Below are positions 35,478 through 44,190 of a stretch of 55,696 nucleotides of DNA, in pieces. The position numbers and the translations under genes are program-made. Every line of letters begins with the position of its first letter. Position 1 is the first letter of the stretch. The notes under the pieces are model-generated. The model was not told the DNA's origin. It saw only the letters and a program-made list of their open reading frames with translations, and ran no database searches. Source of the DNA: Dehalococcoidia bacterium. Lineage in GTDB: Bacteria > Chloroflexota > Dehalococcoidia > JAUSIH01. Location of the stretch: assembly GCA_030648205.1 (NCBI GenBank), contig JAUSIH010000001.1, positions 1 through 55,696 on the forward strand, in the 5' to 3' direction.

Positions 35478-35507
35478 TTGCGAATACGGCGAACAGCGTG
35501 CTAAGAT
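35478..35507 (+). promoter_or_regulatory. Promoter of tRNA-Asn
   Basis: TTGCGA, 18-base spacer, TAAGAT, ending 55 bp before the tRNA. A second -35-like TTGACT overlaps it five bases upstream. Confidence 0.4.
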
Positions 35508-35562
35508 GGCGATTGCGCCGCGTTCGCCGGACGCCAGTCTGGTGAGACGGTTGGCAGGGCGC

Positions 35563-35637
35563 TCCCCGGTAGCTCAGCGGTAGAGCTGGCGGCTGTTAAC
35601 CGCAAGGTCGTAGGTTCGAATCCTACCCGGGGAGCCA
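35563..35637 (+). tRNA. tRNA-Asn (anticodon GTT)
   Basis: Cloverleaf with acceptor TCCCCGG/CCGGGGA, discriminator G and encoded CCA; D arm GCTCAGCGGTAGAGC; anticodon loop CTGTTAA; T arm GTAGG-TTCGAAT-CCTAC. Confidence 0.96.
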
Positions 35638-35702
35638 TTCACATTCCGACCCCCTCATCCGACCTCTGCCACCATCCTTCAGACCGGAGACCGGCGAAAG
35701 GG

Positions 35703-37013
35703 CTACGCCGCGGAGGGATGGCGCGGCACCTGCGACAGCAGTACGAGCACCATGCCTATCACGTATGCGCAAGCGAAGACGATCCACGCCCACTGATAGC
35801 TGCCAGAGGTGTCGTACACAAACGCGGCGAAGAGCGGCCCTATCGCGTTGGATACCATCTGGGCCGTCATCGCCACGCTCCGAACGGAACCCAGACTCTT
35901 CCGCCCAAAGTAGTCCGCCCACGCGGTCGCCGTCAGGGGTATTATTCCGCCAAAGCCTATGCCATAGACCACCGCATACAGGTACGCCATCGACTCCGAC
36001 GTCGCGACGTGCAGAAAGGACACGCCAATAGCGGCCCACGCAAGGTCCATGGCGAAGCAGTACCGCACCGGCAGGCGGTCCGCCAGCGACCCCCAGAACA
36101 TGGTCCCCGCCGCGCCCGCCACGGCGTAGAGGCTGAGAGAGGTCACCGCAACAGTCGGCGAGAGCCCCATGTCAATCATGTAGACGACCTGGTGCAGGTT
36201 GACCGATCCGCCCACGAAGAAAGCGGCGCAGCCCACGCCCATCAGCAGCCAGAAAGCCGGAGTCCGCAACGCCTCCTGTAGCGTCCATGACACGTCCTGC
36301 CGCAACGCTCGCGGCTGTCTGGAGGCGGTCGCCGTCGGCGCGGAATTCGCAGGGGCGGCGCCGTCTGGCCGCAGGCCCATGTCCTCCGGACGGCGCCTCA
36401 CAAGCATGGCTGTGGGCAGAATGCCGACCACGGCGACTATCCCCGCGATGCCCACCCAGCCGGCGCGCCACCCGAAGGCGACGATAATCGCCTGCCCGAT
36501 GAGAGGCAGCAGAGCGATGGCCGCGCGTCGGCCCAGGCTCGCCATCCCCATCGCCCGGCCGCGCAGCCTGATGAACCAGTTGGCCACCAGCACCGTCGAG
36601 GAGAGGTCCAGCGTGGCGGAGGATAGCGCCCGCGAGACGGCGAAGAGCACCCAGAGTTGCCAGAGGGCGGAGACCTGGGACAGCAGCGTCAGGCAGACGA
36701 CGAGGGCGGCGACGCCTCCAAGGATGACGTACTTGGGCCCGCGCAGGTCAATCACCCGTCCAACGCCAAGCACGAGAACGCCCGCCAGGAGAGAGCCGAT
36801 TGACACGCCAATGGAGAACTGAGTGCGCGTCCAGCCGAACTCCTCGGTCATGGGCTTGACGAAGACCGAGAGTGTGGTATTGAACCCGGCCATCTCCACG
36901 AAGGTGACGGTTGAGGCGGCGAAAACGACATACCAGCCGTAGTAGAAGCGTGGCTGCACGGGCGCAGCCACGGCTGGCGGGGTCGCGGCGGTGGTGCGAG
37001 GCTGGTCAGTCAT
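35703..37013 (-). CDS. MFS transporter 3, OFA/monocarboxylate-like
   Basis: 436 aa, about twelve helices, start FYYGWYVVFAASTVTFVEM. It shares VRRRPEDMGLRPDG with MFS2, and its C-terminal half (VVYGIGFGGIIPLT, WADYFGRKSLGS) parallels MFS1 and MFS2, so the three are paralogs. The ATG at 37013 is chosen because the longer start at 37049 begins inside the terminator hairpin of the gene upstream. Stand-alone. Substrate unknown. Confidence 0.87.
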   Translation of the reverse strand: MTDQPRTTAATPPAVAAPVQPRFYYGWYVVFAASTVTFVEMAGFNTTLSVFVKPMTEEFGWTRTQFSIGVSIGSLLAGVLVLGVGRVIDLRGPKYVILGGVAALVVCLTLLSQVSALWQLWVLFAVSRALSSATLDLSSTVLVANWFIRLRGRAMGMASLGRRAAIALLPLIGQAIIVAFGWRAGWVGIAGIVAVVGILPTAMLVRRRPEDMGLRPDGAAPANSAPTATASRQPRALRQDVSWTLQEALRTPAFWLLMGVGCAAFFVGGSVNLHQVVYMIDMGLSPTVAVTSLSLYAVAGAAGTMFWGSLADRLPVRYCFAMDLAWAAIGVSFLHVATSESMAYLYAVVYGIGFGGIIPLTATAWADYFGRKSLGSVRSVAMTAQMVSNAIGPLFAAFVYDTSGSYQWAWIVFACAYVIGMVLVLLSQVPRHPSAA

Positions 37014-37019
37014 ACAAAC

Positions 37020-37050
37020 GTTGTGCGGGCGCCCATGGCGCCCGCACAAC
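37020..37050 (-). terminator. Perfect 14-bp hairpin after the 55-aa gene
   Basis: GTTGTGCGGGCGCC and its exact complement, separated by CAT, 32 bp beyond the stop codon of the small gene at 37083. On the minus strand only GTTTG follows, so it lacks a strong U tract and may need Rho. Confidence 0.55.
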
Positions 37051-37082
37051 TATAGTTTACGCGTGAAGAACCGTCAAACGGG

Positions 37083-37250
37083 CTACTTCTTCTTGGGCAG
37101 CTTGTTCTCCAGTGGCTTGGACGCCTGCTCCTTGAGCTCGGCCTCACGCCACGGCAGCATCGGCACCTTGTGGCGGCCCGTGCCCTTGCCGATGCCCCCG
37201 CGTTTGACACCCCGATTTTGGCGCGCGCCCTTCATCACTGCGTGGCCCAT
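37083..37250 (-). CDS. 55-aa basic protein (unrecognised)
   Basis: MGHAVMKGARQNRGVKRGGI then GKGTGRHKVPMLPWREAELK and a Lys-rich end. Net strongly basic with Gly/Arg-rich N-terminus, reminiscent of nucleic-acid or ribosome-binding peptides, but I cannot name a family. ATG 37250 with AAGGGA upstream and a hairpin terminator downstream make it a credible gene despite its size. It follows the MDR gene by 61 bp on the same strand. Confidence 0.65.
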   Translation of the reverse strand: MGHAVMKGARQNRGVKRGGIGKGTGRHKVPMLPWREAELKEQASKPLENKLPKKK

Positions 37251-37311
37251 GTTGTCGTTCCCTTTCCTTGCATGTATGAACTGAAAGCCAGCTATCTATG
37301 CTACTCCGTAT

Positions 37312-38349
37312 TTACGGCGCTTGCAAGACCAGCTTTCCGAAGTTAGCCCTGTTCTCCATCGCCTCGTGGGCCTTTCGCGCGTCCTTCAGCGGGTACACGG
37401 CGTGGACGACGGGCCTGAGCCGACCGGAGTCGAAGAACTTCAGAAGCTGCAGCAGCTCGCTCTTGCTGCCCATGTAGCTGCCCAGCACGTTCAGATGCTT
37501 GCTGTACACGTACCGCAGGTCAACGGCAGGGCTGAAGCCCGCCGTGGCGCCGCAGGTGACCAGGCGGCCGTTCGTGGCCAGAGAGCGGATGCTCTTCTCG
37601 AAGACCTCGCCGCCCACGTGCTCGATGACCACCTCCGCGCCCTTCTTGCCGGTGATGCGCCGGACCTCCTGCGCGAAGTCCTGCGTGGTGTAGTTGATGA
37701 CCTCGTCCGCGCCCAGCGCCTTCGCCTTTTGCAGCTTGTCGTCCGTGCTGGCGGTGGTGATGACGCGCGCGCCGAACAGTTTGGCGATCTGGATGGCCGC
37801 GATGCCGACGCCGCTGCCCGCCGCCTGCACCAGCACGTCGTCGCCCGCCTGGACCCTGGCCCGCCCGACGAGCATGTGCCAGGCGGTCAGGAAGACCAGG
37901 GGCACGGAGGCCGCCTCCTCAAAGCTCAGCTTCGCGGGCATGGGCACGATGTTGGTGGCCGGCGCCCGCACGTACTGGGCGTACCCGCCGTTCTGCTTCT
38001 GCCCTATGATGTTGTAGCTCAGGCACATGTTGTCGTTCCCCGCCAGGCACGCGGCGCAGCGGCCGCAACTGATGCCCGGGTTGATGACGACCTTCAGCCC
38101 CTTTTGTATGCCGTGGACGGCGCCGCCGACAGCCTCCACCTCGCCCGACACGTCGCAGCCCAGGACGTGGGGCATCTCCATCTCAGACTGGCCGCGCTGG
38201 CCCATGCGGACCCAGATGTCCAGGTGGTTCAAGGCGCACGCGCGGACGCGCACCAGGACCTCCGTAGGCCCTATCTGTGGCTCGGGGGCGTCCTCATCGT
38301 ACTGGAGCTTGTCCGCTCCGCCAAATTCGTGGACACGCACCGCTTTCAT
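37312..38349 (-). CDS. Medium-chain dehydrogenase/reductase (zinc-type, quinone-reductase-like)
   Basis: 345 aa. GroES-like N-terminus with HVLGCDVSGEVEAVG near 61-75 and a structural-zinc cluster GISCGRCAACLAGNDNMC. Rossmann motif AAGSGVGIAAIQIAK near 175-190. The catalytic-zinc signature GHE is replaced by GCD, so it may work without catalytic zinc. NAD(P)H-dependent oxidation or reduction of a small alcohol, quinone or enone. ATG 38349 with GGAGG upstream. Single gene, possibly followed by the 55-aa gene. Confidence 0.9.
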   Translation of the reverse strand: MKAVRVHEFGGADKLQYDEDAPEPQIGPTEVLVRVRACALNHLDIWVRMGQRGQSEMEMPHVLGCDVSGEVEAVGGAVHGIQKGLKVVINPGISCGRCAACLAGNDNMCLSYNIIGQKQNGGYAQYVRAPATNIVPMPAKLSFEEAASVPLVFLTAWHMLVGRARVQAGDDVLVQAAGSGVGIAAIQIAKLFGARVITTASTDDKLQKAKALGADEVINYTTQDFAQEVRRITGKKGAEVVIEHVGGEVFEKSIRSLATNGRLVTCGATAGFSPAVDLRYVYSKHLNVLGSYMGSKSELLQLLKFFDSGRLRPVVHAVYPLKDARKAHEAMENRANFGKLVLQAP

Positions 38350-38460
38350 GCCGACCTCCTTGAATGTTTGTAGTCAAGCGCCAAGCGCCCGCGCGGCAAC
38401 CCGCTCATCGTAGCACGGCGCGGGGGCCAGTTCCAGCGCCCGAACGGGGCCCTAGAACTC

Positions 38461-38569
38461 ATTTCGAAAGTCGCCGCTCACCCTTCGACAAGCTCAGGGT
38501 GAGCGGAAATCATCGCTCATGGTAAGCCTATCGAACCATGAGCAACAACCGACCGAAGGTTTTCGGGAT
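38461..38569 (+). repeat. 109-bp interspersed palindromic element, copy 2
   Basis: Same 109-bp length and orientation as 566-674. The right end carries GTTTTCGGGAT, the exact complement of the left end of copy 1. Inner arms TTCGACAAGCTCAGGGTGAG and TAAGCCTATCGAACCATGAG. Located between the MDR and deacetylase genes. Confidence 0.7.
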
Positions 38570-38592
38570 AGCTTTTAGGGACACGAAGAAGA

Positions 38593-39726
38593 TCAGCCGC
38601 TCCGCAGCCTGTGGTACGGGAAGACGAGGCGCTGCACCTCGGCGACGCTCCGCTCGGCGAACTCTCTGGCCTGCTTGCGGGCCGACTCCTCGACCCGCGG
38701 CCCGTCCTCGCTGTCGCGCAGCTTGTCCAGCCCGTACGTTGCCCGGTACGCCGCCGGGATCTCGTCCGGCAGCTCCACGTCCAGCATCGCCGCGTAGGCC
38801 AGCGTCCACGCCCGGGGCACCACGCCCAGCTCGTAACCGCCGCCGCCCAGGGCGACCCACGGCAGGCCTAACGACTTGAACTCGCGGACGGCCTCGGTGA
38901 ATCCATGCGTCGTCAGACAGAGGTGCGTCAACTGGTCCAAGTAGTGCGTGTCAATGCCGAGCTGAGTCACCAGCACGTCCGGCCTGAACGCGCGGACGAG
39001 CGGCGGCGCCACCTCACGGAAGGCCCACAGATAGGTGTCGTCGGTGGTGTACGGGTACAGCGGCACGTTCACCGCGTAGCCCTTGCCCTTGCCGGTCCCC
39101 GTCTCCGTGACATCGCCCGTGCCAGGGAAGAGGAAGCGCCCCGACTCGTGCAGGGAGATGGTCAGGACCTGATCGGTGTCGTAGAACGCGGCCTGGACGC
39201 CGTCGCCGTGGTGCGCGTCAATGTCCACGTAGGCCACGCGAAGGCCCCGGCGCAGCAGCAGGTGAATGGCGAGCACCGGGTCGTTGAAGACGCAGAACCC
39301 AGATGCGTGGCCCGCCATGGCGTGGTGCAGTCCCCCCGCGGCGTTGAACGCGGCTGGCGCATTCTTGTCCGCGACCAGCCGGGCGGCGACCAGCGACGCG
39401 CCCGCGCTCAGGGCGGAGGCCTCGTACATGCCGGGATACGGGGGATTGTCCCCGTGCGCGCTGAAGTTGCAGGCCGCGGCGTCCGGGACATCCTCGCCCC
39501 GGCTGAGCCGCTTGACCACGTCCAGGTAGGCCGGCGTGTGGAACCACAGGACCTCTTCGTCGGAGGCCGTGCGCGGCGGCACGAGCCGACCGTCCGGCCG
39601 CTGAAAGACGCCGTAGGCCTCCAGCAGCTCGTAGGTCAGGTGGAGCCGATGGGGCCGCATGGGGTGGTCGGCGCGCAGCACGTGGTTGCTCAGCGTGTCT
39701 TCATATACAAAGGCAGCGTCAGCCAT
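38593..39726 (-). CDS. Histone-deacetylase-superfamily protein (AcuC-like)
   Basis: 377 aa, complete domain. Zinc and catalytic residues are visible: GGLHHAMAGHASGFCVFND near 135-153, VDIDAHHGDGVQAAF near 172-186, and LGIDTHYLDQLTHL near 255. AcuC-like enzymes remove acetyl groups from acetyl-lysine, for example on acetyl-CoA synthetase, or from polyamines. ATG 39726; the Mut7-C gene ends 9 bp upstream, so the two form an operon. Confidence 0.88.
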   Translation of the reverse strand: MADAAFVYEDTLSNHVLRADHPMRPHRLHLTYELLEAYGVFQRPDGRLVPPRTASDEEVLWFHTPAYLDVVKRLSRGEDVPDAAACNFSAHGDNPPYPGMYEASALSAGASLVAARLVADKNAPAAFNAAGGLHHAMAGHASGFCVFNDPVLAIHLLLRRGLRVAYVDIDAHHGDGVQAAFYDTDQVLTISLHESGRFLFPGTGDVTETGTGKGKGYAVNVPLYPYTTDDTYLWAFREVAPPLVRAFRPDVLVTQLGIDTHYLDQLTHLCLTTHGFTEAVREFKSLGLPWVALGGGGYELGVVPRAWTLAYAAMLDVELPDEIPAAYRATYGLDKLRDSEDGPRVEESARKQAREFAERSVAEVQRLVFPYHRLRSG

Positions 39727-39735
39727 ATGTCTCCT

Positions 39736-40233
39736 TCATGCCGGCGAGTCGCCCAGCCCTGGACGGACGCGCTCCATCTCTTTCCGCATGTTCTCCCAGT
39801 GCGTCCCCCGCCAATACACCCGGCGGCACGTGGGACACTGAGAGTAGGTGCGCTGCGTGCCATAAACGTAGGGCGGCACCATATCCCGCACCTCGTCGGG
39901 GCGGCGCTGCGCCAGCGGCTCGTTGCACTCGATGCATCGGGAGAAGGCATGCGCCGTCCCCTCCAGCGACAGGGCGTCCACCACCTGGCGGAGCTGGTCC
40001 GCCACCACGTCGTGCTGGATAAGAAGCGCCCGCAGCAGCCCTAATGTCACCACCCGGCGCTTAAGGATGTGCGTGTCCCTGGTCAGCAGCACGCGGCCCT
40101 CTCGCAGGGCCAGACGCACCAGCGCGTTGTCATCAACGTCGCGCGCGAGCAGGGCGTCATAGCCCAGGACACGCAGCCGCCGGGCCAGCCTGCCCACGTT
40201 GATGTCCACCAGGAAACGAGGCGCGTCGCTCAT
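39736..40233 (-). CDS. Mut7-C RNase-domain protein with zinc ribbon
   Basis: 165 aa. PIN-like N-terminus LVDINVGRLARRLRVLGYDA, with LLTRDTHILKRR, then a C-terminal four-Cys zinc ribbon CIECNEPL ... CPTCRRVYW, the DUF82/Mut7-C layout. Proposed RNA-cleaving activity in the family. ATG 40233 overlaps the stop of a tiny upstream frame (ATGA). Upstream of the deacetylase in the same operon. Confidence 0.85.
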   Translation of the reverse strand: MSDAPRFLVDINVGRLARRLRVLGYDALLARDVDDNALVRLALREGRVLLTRDTHILKRRVVTLGLLRALLIQHDVVADQLRQVVDALSLEGTAHAFSRCIECNEPLAQRRPDEVRDMVPPYVYGTQRTYSQCPTCRRVYWRGTHWENMRKEMERVRPGLGDSPA

Positions 40234-40337
40234 AGAGTAAGCGTGATACCCTCCCACGCCAGGCCAATCCGGCATTCGGCGCGGTCGGTAAGGTCCTCCA
40301 GATCCCCCCGTATCTCGCCCTGATAGACCAAGCGCAT
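40230..40337 (-). CDS. Possible 35-aa coupled leader ORF
   Basis: Reads MRLVYQGEIRGDLEDLTDRA and ends GITLTL; its TGA overlaps the Mut7-C ATG (ATGA). Acidic, no known motif, no ribosome site. The overlap suggests translational coupling but the short length makes it uncertain. Confidence 0.3.
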   Translation of the reverse strand: MRLVYQGEIRGDLEDLTDRAECRIGLAWEGITLTL

Positions 40338-40435
40338 GTGGGCATCGAGACTCGTAGCACACCACTACAAGTATATCGTTTCACTTTGTCGTGTCACAGA
40401 GAGCTGCGCCACAAAACAAGCACCACGCGCTTGCC

Positions 40436-40478
40436 TTGACAACTCCCATTATCATGTGTAACCTTAGATAAGAGGTTA
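40436..40478 (+). promoter_or_regulatory. Promoter with palindromic operator for the FTR1 operon
   Basis: TTGACA (40436-40441), 17-base spacer, TAACCT as the -10. The -10 is the left arm of a palindrome TAACCT-tagataag-AGGTTA (40459-40478). The arms are like the half-sites of DtxR/IdeR iron regulators (AGGTTAG), though with a wider spacing. A repressor there would block initiation. It lies in the 353-bp gene-free stretch 40234-40586; the AT-rich rest, upstream of the GTG start, shows nothing else. Confidence 0.5.
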
Positions 40479-40586
40479 GTATATACAAAGTATTTCACTA
40501 TGCACAAGTTTATGTCTACATCAGGCGTCCCTACGCCCGCCCGGCTTGATGCCGGGGAATCGCCGCGGTAAACAGGAGGTATCTGC

Positions 40587-41450
40587 GTGGTCTATTCACT
40601 CTTCGTGAGCCTCCGTGAGGGGCTGGAGGCGTTCCTCATCATCGCCATCGTCCTCGGTTACCTGAACCGCATCGGCCAGAGACGGTACTTCACCCACGTG
40701 TGGCTCGGCGCCGCCCTGGCTTTTCTGGGCACCATCGCGGTCTGGGCCGGACTTGAGCTCACGGCCAGCAAGCTGTCCGGCCCTGCGCTCGAGGCGTTCG
40801 AGGGCGGCGCGACGCTCCTCGCCGTGGTCGTCCTGACCAGCATGACGCTGTGGATGAAGCGTCAGGCGGCGGACATGGGCAGCCACCTGCGCTCCCAGGT
40901 GGACGTGGCACTCCGCAGCGGCTCCGTCGTCACGCTGGTGCTCCTCGCCTTCACTTCGGTGGGCAGGGAGGGCCTGGAGACGGCCCTGTTCCTCACCGCC
41001 GGCTCCGCGACGGCGGACTCCGCGCTGCTCTACTGGCTGGGCGCGGGCCTGGGACTGGCCGTCGCGGCAGTCATGGGGGCCATCGTCTACGCCGGCACCA
41101 TGCGCCTGCCGCTGAGCGCGGTCTTCAATGTGACGGGCGTCATCCTTATCGTGCTGGCGGCGGGGCTGCTGAGCAGCGGCCTCAAGGAGCTCAGCCACGC
41201 AACGTCCGCCTCCGCTCTTGGCCCACATCTGTGGGACACGTATAACCTCGTGCCCGACAACTCAGGTTTGGGCCGCCTTTTGAATACCGTGCTGGGCTAC
41301 GACGCCAGCCCCCGCCTGGGCCAAGTCGTGGCCTACCTCGGATACCTCGCCGTTTTCCTGCCACTGTTTCTTCTGGGACGGGAGAAGCCTCCCGTCGCCT
41401 CTCAAACGACTACGACGCCAATGTCCACTATGAACAGGAGGCCCGCATAA
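40587..41450 (+). CDS. FTR1-family iron permease (EfeU-like)
   Basis: 287 aa, seven membrane helices. Both iron-binding REGLE motifs are present at residues 10-14 and 127-131. It imports ferric or ferrous iron across the inner membrane, usually with a periplasmic oxidase or cupredoxin. GTG 40587 with AGGAGG upstream. Followed by a cupredoxin lipoprotein 3 bp later, so an EfeUO-like two-gene system. Behind a palindromic operator (40459-40478). EfeB peroxidase not seen. Confidence 0.92.
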   Translation: MVYSLFVSLREGLEAFLIIAIVLGYLNRIGQRRYFTHVWLGAALAFLGTIAVWAGLELTASKLSGPALEAFEGGATLLAVVVLTSMTLWMKRQAADMGSHLRSQVDVALRSGSVVTLVLLAFTSVGREGLETALFLTAGSATADSALLYWLGAGLGLAVAAVMGAIVYAGTMRLPLSAVFNVTGVILIVLAAGLLSSGLKELSHATSASALGPHLWDTYNLVPDNSGLGRLLNTVLGYDASPRLGQVVAYLGYLAVFLPLFLLGREKPPVASQTTTTPMSTMNRRPA

Positions 41451-41453
41451 GCC

Positions 41454-41834
41454 ATGAACCACAGACTTCTTTGCGCTCCGGTGCTGGCCCTCGGACTATT
41501 GCTGACCACCGCTTGCGGCGAGGTCAGTAACGCCAGCGGCGGTCAGGAGATCATCATAACCGCAGGCGAGCGCTCGGGCGGCCGCCAGTTCTTCGAGCCC
41601 CAGGAGGTTACGGTGCCGGCGGGCGCGCGGGTGAGTTTTGTCATCAAGAACGTCGGCAGCGAGGACCACGAATTCGAGAGCGAGGAGGCCCACGTCGAGG
41701 AGGTCGTCGTGCCGCCCGGACGCGAGCGGAGAGCGACCTGGACCGCGCCCACGCAGCCGGGCCGCTACCCGGCCTACTGCGACCTGCCCGGCCACCGGGC
41801 GATGGGCATGGAGATGACCCTCATCGTCAAGTAG
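41454..41834 (+). CDS. Cupredoxin-domain lipoprotein of the iron permease operon
   Basis: 126 aa. Signal peptide with lipobox LLTTAC (Cys21), then a single cupredoxin domain with ligands H in EDHEFE and C-H-M in CDLPGHRAMGM, a type 1 copper set. Probably oxidises or relays iron to the FTR1 permease as the cupredoxin part of EfeO does. Starts 3 bp after the permease gene. Confidence 0.87.
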   Translation: MNHRLLCAPVLALGLLLTTACGEVSNASGGQEIIITAGERSGGRQFFEPQEVTVPAGARVSFVIKNVGSEDHEFESEEAHVEEVVVPPGRERRATWTAPTQPGRYPAYCDLPGHRAMGMEMTLIVK

Positions 41835-41849
41835 CCAGCAGGGCGGAGG

Positions 41850-42629
41850 CTACCGGACAAGCCTCCGCCGCATGGCCGCCACCGCCAGCGGGAAGCAGAC
41901 GGCGGCCAGCACGACCAGCCATAGCCCGGCCAGAAGGACCTCCAGCGTCACCCTGCCTTGGAACAGCCCCCTTATCACCGTGAGGCCCGCGGTCAGCGGC
42001 AACGGCCAGAGGAGAACCTGGACCCATTCTGGCAGTTGGGCCAACGGGAAGAAGGTGCCGCTGGCAACGAACATGGGCGTGATAAACAGGTTGAAATAGT
42101 AGTTGAACTGGGTGCCACTCTGGACGAACGAGGTCACCAGGACGGACAGGGCGGCGAACGTCAATCCGACGAGCACCCCGGCGACGGGCGCCAGCAGCGC
42201 CAGCGGTGACGTGACGACGCCCAGCACGGCCAGGGCCAGCAGAATGGTCGCCGAGCTGACAAAGGCGCGAGTGGCGCCCCACAGGACCTCTCCGGTGATG
42301 ACGTCATCCAGGCTCACAGGTGTCACGATGATGGCGTCAAACGTCTTCTGGATATTCATGCGGACGTAGGTGCCCCAGGTGCACTCGAAGACCGCGGCGT
42401 ACATGGCGTACGCGGCCAGTATCCCCGGTCCCAGGAACTCCAGATACTTGTGGGGGTCGTCGGGCCTGAGCAGCGATCCCAGGCCGTAGCCCATCGCCAC
42501 CAGCACGACCAGAGGCTCCGCCAGGACCAGGACCAGCTCCGTCTTCCAAAGGCGCAGAAAGACATCGCTATTGCGTTGCCAGACGCGAACGCAGCGGTAA
42601 GAGACGGCGGGAAGCGAAGCTACAGACAT
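41850..42629 (-). CDS. ABC-2 type permease (NodJ-like), without ATPase neighbour
   Basis: 259 aa, six hydrophobic segments. Landmarks ECTWGTYVRMNIQKTFDAII and FFPLAQLPEWVQVLLWPLPL are those of ABC-2 exporters of the NodJ/Wzm type. ATG 42629; ATPase not adjacent, so it may work with an unlinked one. Convergent with the iron operon. Substrate unknown. Confidence 0.85.
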   Translation of the reverse strand: MSVASLPAVSYRCVRVWQRNSDVFLRLWKTELVLVLAEPLVVLVAMGYGLGSLLRPDDPHKYLEFLGPGILAAYAMYAAVFECTWGTYVRMNIQKTFDAIIVTPVSLDDVITGEVLWGATRAFVSSATILLALAVLGVVTSPLALLAPVAGVLVGLTFAALSVLVTSFVQSGTQFNYYFNLFITPMFVASGTFFPLAQLPEWVQVLLWPLPLTAGLTVIRGLFQGRVTLEVLLAGLWLVVLAAVCFPLAVAAMRRRLVR

Positions 42630-42695
42630 GGCGATAGACTATTATAGCGGGTGGGGCACAGGGCGCTATGACTCCACACACACGGGAGTCCCGAT

Positions 42696-43061
42696 ATGCT
42701 CAAGCTGAAGCGTGCGTACGATCCTCCCAGCGACCAGGACGGGGAGCGCCTGCTGGTGGAGCGACTATGGCCCCGGGGCATACGGCGGGAGGCGGCGCGA
42801 CTGGACGGTTGGCTTAAGGAGCTGGCCCCCAGCCCGGACCTGCGCAAGTGGTTCGGGCACGACGTCCAGCGTTGGGAGGAGTTCCAGCGGCGCTACCGCG
42901 CGGAACTGGGTTCGCCCGAGAAGGCCACGCTGCTGCGCTCGCTCGCTGAGAAGGCCCAGACGGGCGCCGTCACGCTGGTCTTCGCCGCGCGCGACACGGA
43001 GCACAACAGCGCCGTCGTGCTCAAAGAGGCCGTCGCGGAGCAATATCGCCGGTCAGGATGA
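42696..43061 (+). CDS. DUF488-family protein (YeaO-like)
   Basis: 121 aa. Characteristic pattern RAYDPPSDQDGERLLVERLW followed by PRGIRRE, WLKELAPSPDLRKWFGH, and ending with LVFAARDTEHNSAVVL. Conserved in many bacteria with unclear function (possible nucleotide or sulfur chemistry). Small stand-alone gene, divergent from the ABC-2 permease. Confidence 0.88.
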   Translation: MLKLKRAYDPPSDQDGERLLVERLWPRGIRREAARLDGWLKELAPSPDLRKWFGHDVQRWEEFQRRYRAELGSPEKATLLRSLAEKAQTGAVTLVFAARDTEHNSAVVLKEAVAEQYRRSG

Positions 43062-43082
43062 CCCTGCCCTCGCCGCTTCGTG

Positions 43083-43823
43083 TCATCCGGAGACGCGTGT
43101 GGAGTCCGGCTCCTTCGGAGAGTCCTGCTCCGTCAGGGATATCCAGCCCTGGCGCAGCGCCATCACCACCGCGTGGGTGCGGTCGTTAGCGTCCAGCTTG
43201 CGCAGAATGGCGGTGATGTGGTTCTTGACCGTCTGCTCGCTGATCGTCAGCGTGACGCCAATCTCTTTGTTGGACTGGCCCTTGGCGACGTGGGTGAGCA
43301 CCTGCATCTCGCGGCGGGAGAGAGGCCCGACGGCGCCCGCGGAGTCGTGGCTGACGCCGTTTTCCAGGGCCAGGCCCTGGAATTGGCGGAGAACGTAAGC
43401 GGCCACTCTGGCCCTGTTGAGGAGCGTGTACTGGATGGGGTACTCACCGGCGCGCACGCTCCGCACGATGCCAGGGAGGAACTCCGGCATGGAGTCCTTC
43501 CGCACGCACGCGGCGGCGCCAGCGTTGATGGCGAGGAAGATGTGCGCGTCGTCATCCTGAGGCACGAGGGCGATGAGGGACGCGCCGGCGCACTTCTGCT
43601 TGATCCGCCGCGTCAGGGGCAGGTCTTCGACGGCTTCGGCGCCGAGGTCAGCGACGACTACGTCCGGCTTCGCGGTTTCCAGGGCAGGGAGGGCCTCCTC
43701 CAGCGAGGCCGCGGTCCCGACAACCTGCATGTCCGCGTTCTCAGCGAAAGCGGCGCGGAGGCTCTCCACGTAGCCCGCTTCCCGGTCAACCACAAAGACC
43801 CGGGTCCTTGATTGCTCAGTCAC
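43083..43823 (-). CDS. LuxR-type response regulator
   Basis: 246 aa. Receiver domain at 1-125 with phospho-acceptor D59 in VVVADLG and K near 108; the second acidic residue of the usual DD pair is Arg (VVDREAG), so phosphorylation may be weak. HTH-LuxR domain near 168-220: LSRREMQVLTHVAKGQSNKE, then TVKNHITAILRKL. GTG start. No cognate kinase adjacent; the kinase at 46530 has its own regulator. It probably regulates transcription of unidentified targets. Confidence 0.87.
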   Translation of the reverse strand: MTEQSRTRVFVVDREAGYVESLRAAFAENADMQVVGTAASLEEALPALETAKPDVVVADLGAEAVEDLPLTRRIKQKCAGASLIALVPQDDDAHIFLAINAGAAACVRKDSMPEFLPGIVRSVRAGEYPIQYTLLNRARVAAYVLRQFQGLALENGVSHDSAGAVGPLSRREMQVLTHVAKGQSNKEIGVTLTISEQTVKNHITAILRKLDANDRTHAVVMALRQGWISLTEQDSPKEPDSTRVSG

Positions 43824-44190
43824 AAGCCGTCATGTCCTGCCTTGCCTGCATCTTATCATAATGTAAAATGTATTGTAAAGTCCGCTCCGGCATGGTCAGA
43901 ATTGTCCCTTTTTGTAGTCATAGTGGGATTCCCCGACGTGTAACGCCTCCAGGGGGAGCGGACATGAAACTCATTGCAAGAGCCTGCCGCGCTCACCATT
44001 GCTTGTATTCTCGGGGCATGCGCACATGAACGATGCGCCCTCGTCATCCGCGAGGATAGTACTTTTGGGTCTTGGCGCGGCCCGTCCGCCACGCTAGCAT
44101 TCGTTCCGGCGGGCGACGCTTGATACGTCAGGCGTTGATAGTGTGAGCTTTGGTCTCGAAAGGCCAGGCTCGAAGGCAAGGAGGCGATCC
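43824..44190. other. Gene-free stretch, AT-rich then mixed
   Basis: 367 bp without a credible gene. Starts with an AT-rich block (TAATGTAAAATGTATTGTAA) that may hold the promoter of the divergent LuxR-type gene; I cannot fix hexamers. The rest shows nothing clear. Confidence 0.35.

Noticed and set aside
41850-42629. The ABC-2 permease as part of the iron operon
   Set aside because: It is on the opposite strand, convergent with the cupredoxin gene, so it is not co-transcribed.
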